Below, piece after piece: positions 54,432-63,019 of a DNA stretch of 64,000 nucleotides. The stretch is from Sporocytophaga sp. (GTDB lineage Bacteria; Bacteroidota; Bacteroidia; Cytophagales; Cytophagaceae). The position numbers and the translations under genes are program-made. The notes beneath the pieces are model-generated. The model did not search any database and had not been told where the DNA came from. It worked only from the letters and a program-made list of their open reading frames with translations. How positions within the stretch are numbered: position 1 is the stretch's first letter; every line of letters starts with the position of its first letter. The DNA lies in NCBI GenBank assembly GCA_024707265.1, contig JANQAB010000002.1, positions 702,188-766,187 on the forward strand, written 5' to 3'.

Positions 54432-55748
54432 TTATTCAGTATTATAAGGTGAAAAATCACTATTCATCCACCTTTGTGCTTCATAGGAGCTCACAGAGAT
54501 CCAGAGTGCAACTGGAAATATCAAAGCAAGCAACAGAATTATAAAGAAATTTGAAAGCATGGATACATCCTGAGTCAGTGTCAGCTGAAAGTATCCGACT
54601 CCTTCATCAGGAGTTGCAGGGAAAATATTAAGATGATATTTCCCTTCCGGAATATAGCTTAGAGTAAGGTCTGTATAGTTCTGGCCTTCAGACCAGGATT
54701 CTCCGTCTTCCACTCCTGAATAGTATTCGACACCTTGCTCGAAATGGAACTCTTCTCCTGTATTATCATTCACAAGAGTGATATCTGCTTCCATCCAGCT
54801 ATTGTGAACAGGAGCAATCAACTCAACCTGAAGATTAGACTTTCCGGATAATGTATTCTCTAATATAAATGGAGGTGAAACGATACCAGCAGTTTTATTA
54901 GCAGGAATATTCAACTGGTCCTTAAAAACAACTTTTTCCTTTGCGGTAAAGGATAAGATTATCTGCAAGACTGTAATAGACAGCACTACATAAAGAGTCA
55001 GTTGTTTTACCTTTGATAAAGAAGCAGATGATGCGTGAAGCTGGGTTGAGCCTATTCCTGTCTGTTCAGGGAGGTGTGTTTGAAGATTAAAAGCCTCTTT
55101 GATTTCCTCTGGAGTTATATATTTACCCAATAGCCATGTTTCTTCATTCGTACCTTTATCGTGAACAATGATATATGGTGGATTAATATATTCAGTTATT
55201 GTATTGGAATTTTCAGTTATATCCCAGGGAAATTCTCCTAAAGCATAATCTGTTTTCTGTTTGTACCTATTGAAAATCCTATAGGTGTCACCATTAAGAT
55301 TTACATCATTTACTATCTGTTTTGGCCGAAGAATTATTTGTTCTAAATAATTCCAATGGCCTTCATATACGCTTAAAAAACTGTATCCATGAATAGGGCT
55401 GAACAAAATATATTCATCCCATGCATAGGGGGTATGAGCCTCACGATAGTTGGCAAAACCAACCACTTCATATTTCTTTCCATCTATTGTTCCTTTAGAA
55501 CCAATTGGAATATGATTGTATTTTTCTTTTCTGAAAATCTTGATCAACCTAAGATTTCCACTGGAATAATTAAATATGCCATGACATTTCCTGCACGCAA
55601 TGTTTTTAGTTAGCAAAAAGCCTGTAACTCTTAAGGCTACTCTGCATTTCGGACAATTCAGGATCTCAGCAGAAGGCAGATTGTCGTTGCTGTTTATTTC
55701 AGATCCATTCATTGAGGTTTCTTGTGTTTTTGAATGAAAAATCTTCAA
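54432..55748 (-). CDS. DUF4178 protein with zinc ribbon and C-terminal membrane segments
   Basis: The protein opens with a zinc ribbon (NCPKCRVALRV and IACRKCHGIF, near residues 32-60), then a DUF4178 domain (IPIGSKGTIDGKKYEVVGFA; YREAHTPYAWDEYILFSP), a TM span near residue 250 (LTLYVVLSITVLQIILSF), an extracytoplasmic beta domain and a final TM (FFIILLLALIFPVALWI). An ATG at 55712 would reduce its overlap with the preceding gene from 50 to 14 bp and may be the true start. Function unknown; the ribbon suggests protein or RNA binding. Confidence 0.82.
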   Translation of the reverse strand: MKIFHSKTQETSMNGSEINSNDNLPSAEILNCPKCRVALRVTGFLLTKNIACRKCHGIFNYSSGNLRLIKIFRKEKYNHIPIGSKGTIDGKKYEVVGFANYREAHTPYAWDEYILFSPIHGYSFLSVYEGHWNYLEQIILRPKQIVNDVNLNGDTYRIFNRYKQKTDYALGEFPWDITENSNTITEYINPPYIIVHDKGTNEETWLLGKYITPEEIKEAFNLQTHLPEQTGIGSTQLHASSASLSKVKQLTLYVVLSITVLQIILSFTAKEKVVFKDQLNIPANKTAGIVSPPFILENTLSGKSNLQVELIAPVHNSWMEADITLVNDNTGEEFHFEQGVEYYSGVEDGESWSEGQNYTDLTLSYIPEGKYHLNIFPATPDEGVGYFQLTLTQDVSMLSNFFIILLLALIFPVALWISVSSYEAQRWMNSDFSPYNTE

Positions 55749-56337
55749 AGTTTAGAAAATGTCCCGAGGAAATTCTAATGTCACTATCTCCAAAAATATT
55801 TATGATCACAAATTCAAACTTATTATTTGAAAGCTCTATGGATAAACATTTAGGCTGAAGGATGATGGGTATCGGAAAGTCTCCTTCAACAGCTAATTCT
55901 TTCATTTCATGCATGCCATTTACATAAAAAAAATGCCTGGGTGGCAGTTCTATCTCTTTGCCTATTTTCAGATTTCTGAATTTAGTGGGAGAAACTTGAG
56001 CTGAAAGTTCTTTAATTATAGTATATGTTCCATAGGATTCCCCGATTTGAAAATGCTCACCGCTCTTATAGGTTGCACTCCAGAGATTTCTATATGAACT
56101 GTTATATATAATTTGTTGTCTGCCAGTTATTCTGAATTCTTTAGATTCTAATACCCCTTCAGTATTTATTTTCAAGGGAGAAACATCTTCCGTGATAGGT
56201 TTTAAAGTGCTTAATTTGATAAATTCATTATTTCCAAAACAATAAAGAGTTCTGCACGAGGGACAAGCCATTGAAACCGTGACACTTTTCCTAATGCAAA
56301 TGGAATAACCACAAGAGCAGTTAAATTTATCTTCCAT
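55699..56337 (-). CDS. DUF4178-related protein with zinc ribbon
   Basis: This 212-residue cytoplasmic protein has a degenerate ribbon FNCSCGYSICIRKS / MACPSCRTLYCFG near residues 5-34 and a DUF4178-like body (ITGRQQIIYNSSYRNLW; IGESYGTYTIIKELS). It overlaps the next gene's start, as expected for coupled genes. It sits between speD (2-bp gap) and the larger DUF4178 gene. The substrate or partner is unknown. Confidence 0.72.
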   Translation of the reverse strand: MEDKFNCSCGYSICIRKSVTVSMACPSCRTLYCFGNNEFIKLSTLKPITEDVSPLKINTEGVLESKEFRITGRQQIIYNSSYRNLWSATYKSGEHFQIGESYGTYTIIKELSAQVSPTKFRNLKIGKEIELPPRHFFYVNGMHEMKELAVEGDFPIPIILQPKCLSIELSNNKFEFVIINIFGDSDIRISSGHFLNFEDFSFKNTRNLNEWI

Positions 56338-56339
56338 AA

Positions 56340-56693
56340 CTACCTTCTGATTTCCTGAACTTTATAAGATTTTGCTCTGAAAAATAATTTTAGGTTTTCA
56401 AAAATCTCCCTTGCCTTTTGATCATTTTGTTTTTGATAATTGGATAGGTATATATCTAATGTGAGCAAATGGTTTTCAGGCCAGGTATGAATGGAAATGT
56501 GAGATTCGGTTAAGCAAAGAACTCCTGTAAAACCTGCAGGCTGGAAATTATGAAAGACCTGACCAACTTCGGTCAATTCGTAACTTTTAACCAGCTCATT
56601 AAGGTGTTTTTTCAGGGAGGAGTATTCTTCCAGTAGATATTGTTCCTCTGTAATCATCTCAGCCAGAATGTGCAATCCAGGGGTATAACTCAT
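56340..56693 (-). CDS. speD: S-adenosylmethionine decarboxylase proenzyme
   Basis: This 117-residue enzyme is a short bacterial/archaeal-type SpeD. The self-cleavage site is the Glu-Ser bond in LTESHISIHTWPE near residues 61-73, which makes the pyruvoyl cofactor from Ser; HTWPEN and CLTES are conserved. It decarboxylates SAM to supply the aminopropyl donor. It is the first gene of the eight-gene minus-strand operon and is expected to feed the aminopropyltransferase at 52535. The length is normal for this class. Confidence 0.92.
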   Translation of the reverse strand: MSYTPGLHILAEMITEEQYLLEEYSSLKKHLNELVKSYELTEVGQVFHNFQPAGFTGVLCLTESHISIHTWPENHLLTLDIYLSNYQKQNDQKAREIFENLKLFFRAKSYKVQEIRR

Positions 56694-56860
56694 TTATATT
56701 GATTGTATTCTATTATAAAGTAAAAGATCTGTTTTACGATTAATTAATTTTTTGAAAAATTAACAATGCTAAAAAGATTAATATCTAAAATTACGAAAAA
56801 AAACCTGTAGTAGTTTAAGTAAAATTTATTTTTATAAAATGTGAACTTACACCAAATGAG

Positions 56861-56890
56861 TACTTCTGCAATGGCTGCAGAAGTATTTAT
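56861..56890. terminator. Perfect hairpin in the speD-maa gap
   Basis: TACTTCTGCA (56861-56870) pairs with TGCAGAAGTA (56876-56885), a ten-pair stem with a five-base loop; TTTATTC follows. Confidence 0.7.
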
Positions 56891-57067
56891 TCTCCAGAGA
56901 ACGTCAATGAAGCGAAAAGCTTAAAGTTAAAAGTTTAAAGTTCCATGATTACACGTGAAGCCAACTTGTGCCTAATTCTATTAAAAATGAAGGAGTCTCA
57001 GAATATTTGTTATAGCTAATAGTCGTAGCGGTTCATTCTGGAAAAAGGAACCGTCTTTTCATATGTT

Positions 57068-57141
57068 TTTTATACTTTAAACTTTATCTTTTCAACTTTT
57101 AACTTTCCGCTTTAAGCTTTCAACTTTCCGCTTTCCGCTTA
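57068..57141 (-). repeat. Heptanucleotide repeat tract after the acetyltransferase stop
   Basis: About ten degenerate heptamers, reading (minus strand) AAGCGGA, AAGCGGA, AAGTTGA, AAGCTTA, AAGCGGA, AAGTTAA, begin 2-3 bp after the TGA of the minus-strand gene at 57144. Confidence 0.82.
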
Positions 57142-57143
57142 AA

Positions 57144-57701
57144 TCAGCATTCCTTAATCACTTTACAAGGAACTCCTCCTGCAAATACATTAGAGGGGAT
57201 ACTCTTAGTTACCACGCTACCTGCACCAATAGTTGTATTGTCACCAATGGTCACTCCCTGACAAATAATCGCTCCGCCACCTATCCATACGTTATTGCCT
57301 ATGGTTATCGGCGCTGCAAGTTCCGGACCTTTTATTCGTTCTGAAGCCAATAGTGGGTGATAAGCAGCATAGATCTGTACATTAGGCCCCATCATAACAT
57401 TGTCACCAATAGTTATTTTGGCGCAATCCAGAATGATGCAGTTAAAATTCATGTAAAGATTTTCACCGGCATAAATGTTACTTCCATAGTCACAATAAAA
57501 AGGCATCTGAACATCTATCTGTTTACCGGTCCCTCCGAACAGCTCTTTTATTGCTGTTGTTCTTTCTTCTATGTTTTCCCAGGGAATAGCATTGTATCTG
57601 GTTAGTATTCTTCGAGCTCTGTATCTCATCTCTGTCAGTTCCGGGTCAGCCGCATTATAGAGCTCACCACCAAGCATTTTCTGTAGTTCTGATTTAGCCA
57701 T
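57144..57701 (-). CDS. maa: Maltose/galactoside O-acetyltransferase-like protein
   Basis: The 185-residue protein is a left-handed beta-helix O-acetyltransferase: N-terminal MLGGELYNAADPELTEMRYR, then hexapeptide repeats (ITIGDNVMMGPNVQIYAAYH, PITIGNNVWIGGGAIICQGV) with the active His in the YAAYHP segment, and the tail VFAGGVPCKVIKEC. It acetylates sugars with acetyl-CoA. The length equals the Maa/LacA family. It stands alone, with a repeat tract after its stop codon. Confidence 0.92.
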   Translation of the reverse strand: MAKSELQKMLGGELYNAADPELTEMRYRARRILTRYNAIPWENIEERTTAIKELFGGTGKQIDVQMPFYCDYGSNIYAGENLYMNFNCIILDCAKITIGDNVMMGPNVQIYAAYHPLLASERIKGPELAAPITIGNNVWIGGGAIICQGVTIGDNTTIGAGSVVTKSIPSNVFAGGVPCKVIKEC

Positions 57702-57772
57702 TGTTGATGGAAATATTTTTGATTTATAAAAACCTGAGTAGGGAGATATAGTTATGATTTCTTTTTAAAGAC

Positions 57773-59029
57773 TTACAAATCATTATTTTCTGTTATTTTA
57801 TCTGTTACTGTGGGCTTGGAAGCTCCGGTAATCTGAGAACTGTAAATTCCGGAATGTCCTGAAAAGAGATAGGAGGTTACACAGGCAATGGCAGCATATA
57901 CTCCGATTTCAGCTCCGAATAATTCTATGGCCATAAATGTAGTAGCCAGAGGGGTGTTGGCTGCTCCGGCAAACACTGCTGCAAATCCCATCCCAGCAAG
58001 TAAGGATATTGGAAGAGGTATTATCAATGCGAGTGCATTACCAAGGGTTGCTCCTATAAAGAACAAGGGCGTTACTTCTCCTCCTTTAAACGCTGCTCCC
58101 AATGTTAGTGATGTAAATAATAGCTTCAATGCAAAAGCGTAAACAGGAAGTTGCTGTTGAAAGGAGGATTCAATCACAGGAATGCCCAGTCCAATGTAAT
58201 CTGTAGTTCCCAATATCCAAACTCCGAATGCAACAACACAACCTCCTATAGCGGGCCTCAGTGGAGGATATTTAATTTTATCTTTGTAAAAGTTGCTAAT
58301 CACATGTGTGAAAAAAGCAAAGAATTTGCCTGTAAGTCCGAATGCAATACCTGCCAGTATGCAATACAGGACTACCATTCCGTCAATTTCCGGGAATGAC
58401 ATTATTGCATAATGTGTATGTTGAATATTCCAGAGATCGCATACATAGTCACCGGCAATAGCAGCCATAAAGGAAGGGAAAATAGCCTTATAACTGAGTT
58501 TGCCAATGAAGTACACTTCTAGCCCGAAGACGGCTCCTGCAAGGGGAGTACCAAATACGGATGCAAACCCGGCACTGATACCACAGATAAGAATCAGGAT
58601 TCTGTCTTCCTTATTAAATTTAAAAATATGATTTAGCTGATCCCCGATAGAGCCCCCCATTTGGACCGCTGTGCCTTCTCGTCCTGCCGATCCTCCAAAA
58701 AGATGTGTTGCAACAGTTCCGATAAGTATAAGAGGAGCCATTTTAAAATGAATGACTTTCGTAGGATTATGAATTTCATCGATGAGAAGATTACTGCCTC
58801 TTTCTACTTCTTTTCCAAGATAATGGTACATAAGGCCAATCAATAATCCTCCTAATGGAAGCAATGCAATGATCCATAAGTGGTTTTCTCTCCAAATCGT
58901 TGCTGCGTCAAGACTTAATAAAAAAAGGGCAGATGCACTTCCAGAAAATATTCCGATAATGGAAGCGATCAGAATCCATTTCAGAGTATAATTGATGACT
59001 GCAAATAATTCTTTGGTACTGAAATTCAT
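57773..59029 (-). CDS. CLC-family voltage-gated chloride channel/transporter
   Basis: The 418-residue protein has the CLC core of about 12-14 helices. GGSAGREGTAVQMGGSIGDQ (near residues 112-131) is the anion-site motif of the second selectivity region, and GTPLAGAVFGLEVYF and GMGFAAVFAGAANTPLATT are further family blocks. The pore glutamate is in REG. It moves chloride or fluoride, possibly in exchange with protons. No regulatory CBS domains are present. Monocistronic. Confidence 0.92.
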   Translation of the reverse strand: MNFSTKELFAVINYTLKWILIASIIGIFSGSASALFLLSLDAATIWRENHLWIIALLPLGGLLIGLMYHYLGKEVERGSNLLIDEIHNPTKVIHFKMAPLILIGTVATHLFGGSAGREGTAVQMGGSIGDQLNHIFKFNKEDRILILICGISAGFASVFGTPLAGAVFGLEVYFIGKLSYKAIFPSFMAAIAGDYVCDLWNIQHTHYAIMSFPEIDGMVVLYCILAGIAFGLTGKFFAFFTHVISNFYKDKIKYPPLRPAIGGCVVAFGVWILGTTDYIGLGIPVIESSFQQQLPVYAFALKLLFTSLTLGAAFKGGEVTPLFFIGATLGNALALIIPLPISLLAGMGFAAVFAGAANTPLATTFMAIELFGAEIGVYAAIACVTSYLFSGHSGIYSSQITGASKPTVTDKITENNDL

Positions 59030-59259
59030 TTAAACGGTTTTCAAATTTGAATAAAGTCATTTTTTCAGATTAGTAAAAAGGAAAAGCTATATATTCTGGC
59101 TTCTACGTCACTTTTAAGATAGTTAGGTTTGTTATTGTATTGATTTGCAGGTTGTTTATTGGTTGGGTTAGGCGCTGATTTTGTTGATTTTCTTTTATTG
59201 AAATACAATGGTTTTTACTTAGAAGGTAAATTGCTTATTTTGAAAAGAAATTGCAATAC

Positions 59260-59934
59260 ATGGATTATAACTGGCAGCCTTTACTGCTTTCATTAAAGTT
59301 ATCCCTCATTACAACACTCCTTCTATTCGTGATAGGCGTTCCTATCGCCTATTTTCTTTCCAAAAGTAAGAGTAGTATGAAACCTCTTTGGGAAAGTCTG
59401 ATTAGCCTACCTCTTGTCTTACCCCCATCTGTATTAGGTTTTTATCTGTTGCTGGCCTTCAGCCCCAATTCTTTTTTAGGAAAATTCCTGAAAGAACATT
59501 TTGATCTGAGTCTCGTGTTTTCGTTTGAAGGGCTTGTAATTGCATCAGTAATTTATAGTTTACCTTTCATGGTTCATCCGGTGCAGTCAGGGTTTCAGAG
59601 TCTGCCGGATTCATTGAAAGAAGCAGCTTATACTCTTGGGATTTCACCATTCAATACTTTCATAAGGATATTGATTCCAAACATAAGGCCATCATTGCTT
59701 TCAGGCATCGTATTAAGTTTTGCACATACCATTGGAGAGTTTGGAGTCGTGTTAATGATAGGAGGAAGCATTCCGGGCGTGACAAGGGTTGCATCCATTG
59801 CTATTTATGAAGAAGTAGACAGTATGCAATATGATGTTGCCGGTTTCTATGCCAAGGTATTAGTTCTGGCTTCTTTTACCATTCTCTTTTTGTTGTTCCT
59901 GGTCAATAAAAAATACAAAGGAAAAATTATTTGA
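59260..59934 (+). CDS. modB: Molybdate ABC transporter permease
   Basis: The 224-residue permease (an upstream TTG at 59251 is less likely) has five spans and the ABC EAA loop EAAYTLGISPFNTFIRILIP near residues 124-143, plus the ModB-type LPPSVLGFYLLLAF and HTIGEFGVVLMIGGSIPG. It forms the membrane channel for molybdate. The start of modC overlaps its stop codon. A periplasmic binding protein (modA) is not in the 1 kb either side. Confidence 0.92.
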   Translation: MDYNWQPLLLSLKLSLITTLLLFVIGVPIAYFLSKSKSSMKPLWESLISLPLVLPPSVLGFYLLLAFSPNSFLGKFLKEHFDLSLVFSFEGLVIASVIYSLPFMVHPVQSGFQSLPDSLKEAAYTLGISPFNTFIRILIPNIRPSLLSGIVLSFAHTIGEFGVVLMIGGSIPGVTRVASIAIYEEVDSMQYDVAGFYAKVLVLASFTILFLLFLVNKKYKGKII

Positions 59935-60810
59935 TGTATAAGATACAAGTTGTTAAAGAGCTACATTCTTCTGAGGGTAAGATGGTCCTGGATGTTGATA
60001 TATCAGTGAAACAAGGAACCTTTACTTCAATAGTTGGTAAATCAGGTGCTGGTAAAACTACTATTCTGAAAATGCTTGCAGGACTTGTAAAACCTGATAA
60101 AGGATCTATTCATTCAGGTGAGGAGATCTGGTTTGATAGCGATACTCGTAAAAACAAGATCCCGCAGGAAAGGTCTATTGGTTTTGTCTTTCAGGATTTC
60201 GCGTTATTCCCAAACATGTCTGTTCTTGAAAATCTTAAATGTGTGCAAAGTGAAAAAGATGAAAAGCAGATTCAGGAGCTACTATCATTAACAGGCCTGA
60301 CGGGTCTTGCCGTGTGCAGGCCTGATGCTCTTTCCGGTGGACAGAAGCAACGATTGGCTATTGCCAGAGCTTTGGTACGAAAACCTAAATTATTGATTCT
60401 GGATGAACCATTTTCTGCAATTGACCAGGATACAAGAATAAGACTTCAACAGGAGATTCTTAAAATTCATCTATTATATAACCTCACCACAATTCTTGTC
60501 AGCCATGACCTTACAGAAGTCCTTAGATTAAGTGATTATGTAATTGAAATAAGAAATGGTAAAATTCTCAAACAAGGTAATACGGACTTGTTTTTTTCCA
60601 ACGAAGGCAAAACAGATCAGTTTAGAATGACCGGACAGGTAGTTAATCTTTTTTTACGAGAATGAAAAGTATTATGCTAATGTAATAGCAGCCAATATGC
60701 TGATAAAAGTAAGAATAGATGACACAGTCAATTCAGCGATAAATACTGGAGATATGGTATTGTTAGCATTGAATGAGTTTAACCCGACTATAAAAAAGAT
60801 CAATACTTAA
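59934..60810 (+). CDS. modC: Molybdate ABC transporter ATP-binding protein, one-base frameshift in a T7 run
   Basis: The ATPase has Walker A GKSGAGKT near residues 35-42, the Q-loop FVFQDFALFPNM, the signature LSGGQKQRLAIARAL and Walker B LLILDEP. The frame stops at 60665, but another frame continues FYENEKYYANVIAANMLIKV and GDMVLLALNEFN to 60810, a Mop/TOBE molybdate-binding domain. Removing one T from 60649-60655 restores the normal ModC of about 292 residues. The ATG at 59934 overlaps the modB stop by one base. Confidence 0.9.
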
Positions 60811-60875
60811 AGTTCAATCGCCACAAACAATTTTCTTTTAATTCAATTCATATTATACAGGCTTATGTATAAAAT

Positions 60876-61265
60876 ATGTTTAAAGAATTTAAGGAATTTA
60901 TCTTAAGAGGAAATGTAATTGACTTAGCTGTCGGTGTAATCATTGGTGCTGCATTTGGAGATGTAGTCAAATCCCTCGTTGATGATGTCATTATGCCTCC
61001 TATAGGTCTATTAATTAAGGGAATAAATTTTAAAGATCTGAAGCTCGTCATAGGTGGTGAAACCAGTAATCCGGTAACTTTTAATTATGGGAATTTCCTT
61101 CAGCATGTGTTAACGTTTATAATCATTGCTGCTGCCATATTTCTTATGGTGAAGCTGGTAAATATGTTATACAAAAAGAAAGAAGAAGAAAAAGCCGCAG
61201 CTGAGCCTTCCAATGAAGAAGTACTTTTAACACAAATTAGAGATTTGCTTAAAGAAAGACAATAA
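60876..61265 (+). CDS. mscL: Large-conductance mechanosensitive channel
   Basis: The 129-residue channel starts MFKEFKEFILRGNVIDLAVG (N-helix and TM1), with GVIIGAAFGDVVKSLVDDVI, a periplasmic loop and TM2 (FLQHVLTFIIIAAAIFLMVK), then a charged helical tail (NMLYKKKEEEKAA). It opens under turgor to save the cell from lysis. The length and order equal the family. Followed 6 bp later by a tiny membrane-protein ORF. Confidence 0.95.
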   Translation: MFKEFKEFILRGNVIDLAVGVIIGAAFGDVVKSLVDDVIMPPIGLLIKGINFKDLKLVIGGETSNPVTFNYGNFLQHVLTFIIIAAAIFLMVKLVNMLYKKKEEEKAAAEPSNEEVLLTQIRDLLKERQ

Positions 61266-61271
61266 ATTAAG

Positions 61272-61382
61272 ATGAACAACAGAGAACGTTCCCCTTTATA
61301 TTATTTCCTTGCGAGGATCATCGCATTTCTTGTGACCCTCTTCCTGCTATATTTAATCTTTGAGGTTTTACTCAAAAAATAA
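61272..61382 (+). CDS. 36-residue small membrane protein downstream of mscL
   Basis: Starting 6 bp after the mscL stop, this frame encodes MNNRERSPLYYFLARIIAFL and VTLFLLYLIFEVLLKK: a basic N-terminus, one TM span and a Lys-Lys end. The spacing suggests cotranscription. No family is recognised. The stop TAA is at 61380-61382. Confidence 0.55.
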   Translation: MNNRERSPLYYFLARIIAFLVTLFLLYLIFEVLLKK

Positions 61383-61638
61383 TCCAATATTTCTTAAGGA
61401 ACTTTGCCTTCTTTAATGAGATCAATACAACTATGATGTTTTAACAGATTGTTTTTAGAATAAATTTATTTTTCTTTTCTAAACATTTTTTAAGCTAAAA
61501 GATTATTTCTCATTGAATTTGTAGCGCAAAGGCGAGGCTGTTTGTAGGTTTTCCTTTCTGAATAAAGCTCTTGCATTGCATGTTCTTTTGAATGAGTAAT
61601 AATTATAACCCATTAACATACTTAAAAGAAAACACTTT

Positions 61639-62655
61639 ATGACAAGAGTTGCAATCAACGGATTAGGCCGCATCGGAAGAGCCACTTTTAAAATCCTTAT
61701 CGAAGATAAGGACATGGAATTGGTAGCAGTTAATGATATCATTCCTCCTAATCAACTGGCTTATCTTTTGAATTTTGACAGCGTTTATGGTAAAATGCCA
61801 TCTAAAGTCAATTTTGATGATCACAATCTTTATGTGAACGGAAAGACTATTCGTGTCACTAATATCAGAGAACCTCAGAATCTTCCATGGAGAGACATGG
61901 GAGTTGATGTGGTATTTGAATGCAGTGGAATATTCAGAAAACGCGAAGAACTTCAGTTGCATTTGAATGCAGGTGCAAAACAGGTAATCCTTTCTGCTCC
62001 AGCAAAGACAGATGATGTGCAAACCATTGTTCATGGTGTAAATCAGCCTGAGGAAACTGATATTATTGTATCCACTGCCAGCTGTACAACAAATTGTATA
62101 ACTCCTGTAATAGAAATTTTAAACAGAAGAATAGGCGTTAAAAAAGCAGTGTTGAATACCATACATGCTTATACTTCATCACAATCTTTAGTAGACGGAC
62201 CGTCCAAAGATCAAAGAAGAGGCAGATCAGCTGCGAATAACCTGATCCCAACCACCACAGGAGCTGCAAAGGTAGCAGGAAAAGTACTTCCTGAATTTGC
62301 CAATAAATTTGATGGACTTGCAATCAGAGGTCCAATACCTGCAGGATCTGTTGCAGACATTACAATGATCATGAATCGGAATACATCTGCAGATGAGATA
62401 AATAAAATATTCGGAGATGAAGCTGGTTCAGAAAGATATATGGGAATAGTTGGTGTAAATATTGAACCAATTGTGTCTTCAGATATTATCATGGACCCAA
62501 GAGCTGCTGTAATAGACCTTTCTCTGACACAAGTTATTGATGGCGATCTTGTTAAGGTGATGGCCTGGTATGACAATGAATGGGGATATGCTAATCAAAT
62601 GGTAAAAGAAGCAAAAAGGGTTTCTAAGCTTCAATTGGAAACAGTCATTATTTGA
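61639..62655 (+). CDS. gap: Glyceraldehyde-3-phosphate dehydrogenase, type I
   Basis: The 338-residue glycolytic enzyme has the NAD-binding INGLGRIGRATFK at residues 6-18, the catalytic ASCTTNCITP (Cys near residue 153) and the phosphate-site segment TTTGAAKVAGKVLPEF near 213, plus WYDNEWGYANQM near the C-terminus. It oxidises glyceraldehyde 3-phosphate in the cytoplasm. It is monocistronic with a strong terminator. Confidence 0.96.
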   Translation: MTRVAINGLGRIGRATFKILIEDKDMELVAVNDIIPPNQLAYLLNFDSVYGKMPSKVNFDDHNLYVNGKTIRVTNIREPQNLPWRDMGVDVVFECSGIFRKREELQLHLNAGAKQVILSAPAKTDDVQTIVHGVNQPEETDIIVSTASCTTNCITPVIEILNRRIGVKKAVLNTIHAYTSSQSLVDGPSKDQRRGRSAANNLIPTTTGAAKVAGKVLPEFANKFDGLAIRGPIPAGSVADITMIMNRNTSADEINKIFGDEAGSERYMGIVGVNIEPIVSSDIIMDPRAAVIDLSLTQVIDGDLVKVMAWYDNEWGYANQMVKEAKRVSKLQLETVII

Positions 62656-62680
62656 GTATGTAGTTTATAGGTTTAAAGGG

Positions 62681-62716
62681 CGAGGGATGACAGCAATGTT
62701 TGCCCTCGTTTTTTTA
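62681..62716 (+). terminator. Terminator of gap
   Basis: CGAGGG (62681-62686) pairs with CCCTCG (62703-62708), and seven T follow. It is 25 bp past the stop codon. Confidence 0.82.
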
Positions 62717-62780
62717 ACCATATGAAAGGGAACAATTCATATTTTTTCCTATGTTTTTAAGTAAATGAGGAGGAAAGGTT

Positions 62781-62963
62781 ATGATTGTTACAACTGTGCC
62801 AAGGACAAAAGCAAAAAAGACAGAAGAACCAAAACTGGTAAGATGTCCTATTTGCAGGGAGTTTATGGATATGAACAACTGGGGAAGTGTATTAAGTCAC
62901 GAACATCGTGGTATGACACATCATATGTGGAAAAAAACAAAAGCATGTGGTCCCAGGAAATAG
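62781..62963 (+). CDS. 60-residue Cys/His small protein
   Basis: The ATG at 62781 follows the purine-rich GAGGAGGAAAGG (a good Shine-Dalgarno). The product has a likely zinc site: RCPICREFMDM (CxxC) and HEHRGMTHH, so it may be a treble-clef or ribbon protein. It is very basic (KAKKTEEPK; WKKTKACGPRK). Overlapping frames in the same place lack such a pattern. The function is unknown; a nucleic-acid-binding role is possible. Confidence 0.65.
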   Translation: MIVTTVPRTKAKKTEEPKLVRCPICREFMDMNNWGSVLSHEHRGMTHHMWKKTKACGPRK

Positions 62964-62991
62964 AATAAGTCCGGGCGGACTTATTTTTTAT
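62964..62991 (+). terminator. Terminator of the small Cys/His gene
   Basis: AATAAGTCC (62964-62972) pairs with GGACTTATT (62977-62985) around GGGC, then T residues. It begins at the stop codon. Confidence 0.85.
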
Positions 62992-63019
62992 TATTGTAGT
63001 TTCTGTAAATGAATGATAT

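Larger units (their letters stand above)
56694..57143. other. Intergenic region with terminators and repeat tracts
   Basis: This 450-bp gap has no gene. It holds a hairpin TACTTCTGCA/TGCAGAAGTA (56861-56885), a heptanucleotide tract at 56912-56943, a hairpin CGGTTC/GAACCG (57029-57053) followed by T residues, and a longer heptanucleotide tract at 57068-57141, which starts right after the stop codon of the acetyltransferase on the minus strand. The speD promoter should lie near 56700-56780; the sequence is AT-rich there. Confidence 0.7.
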
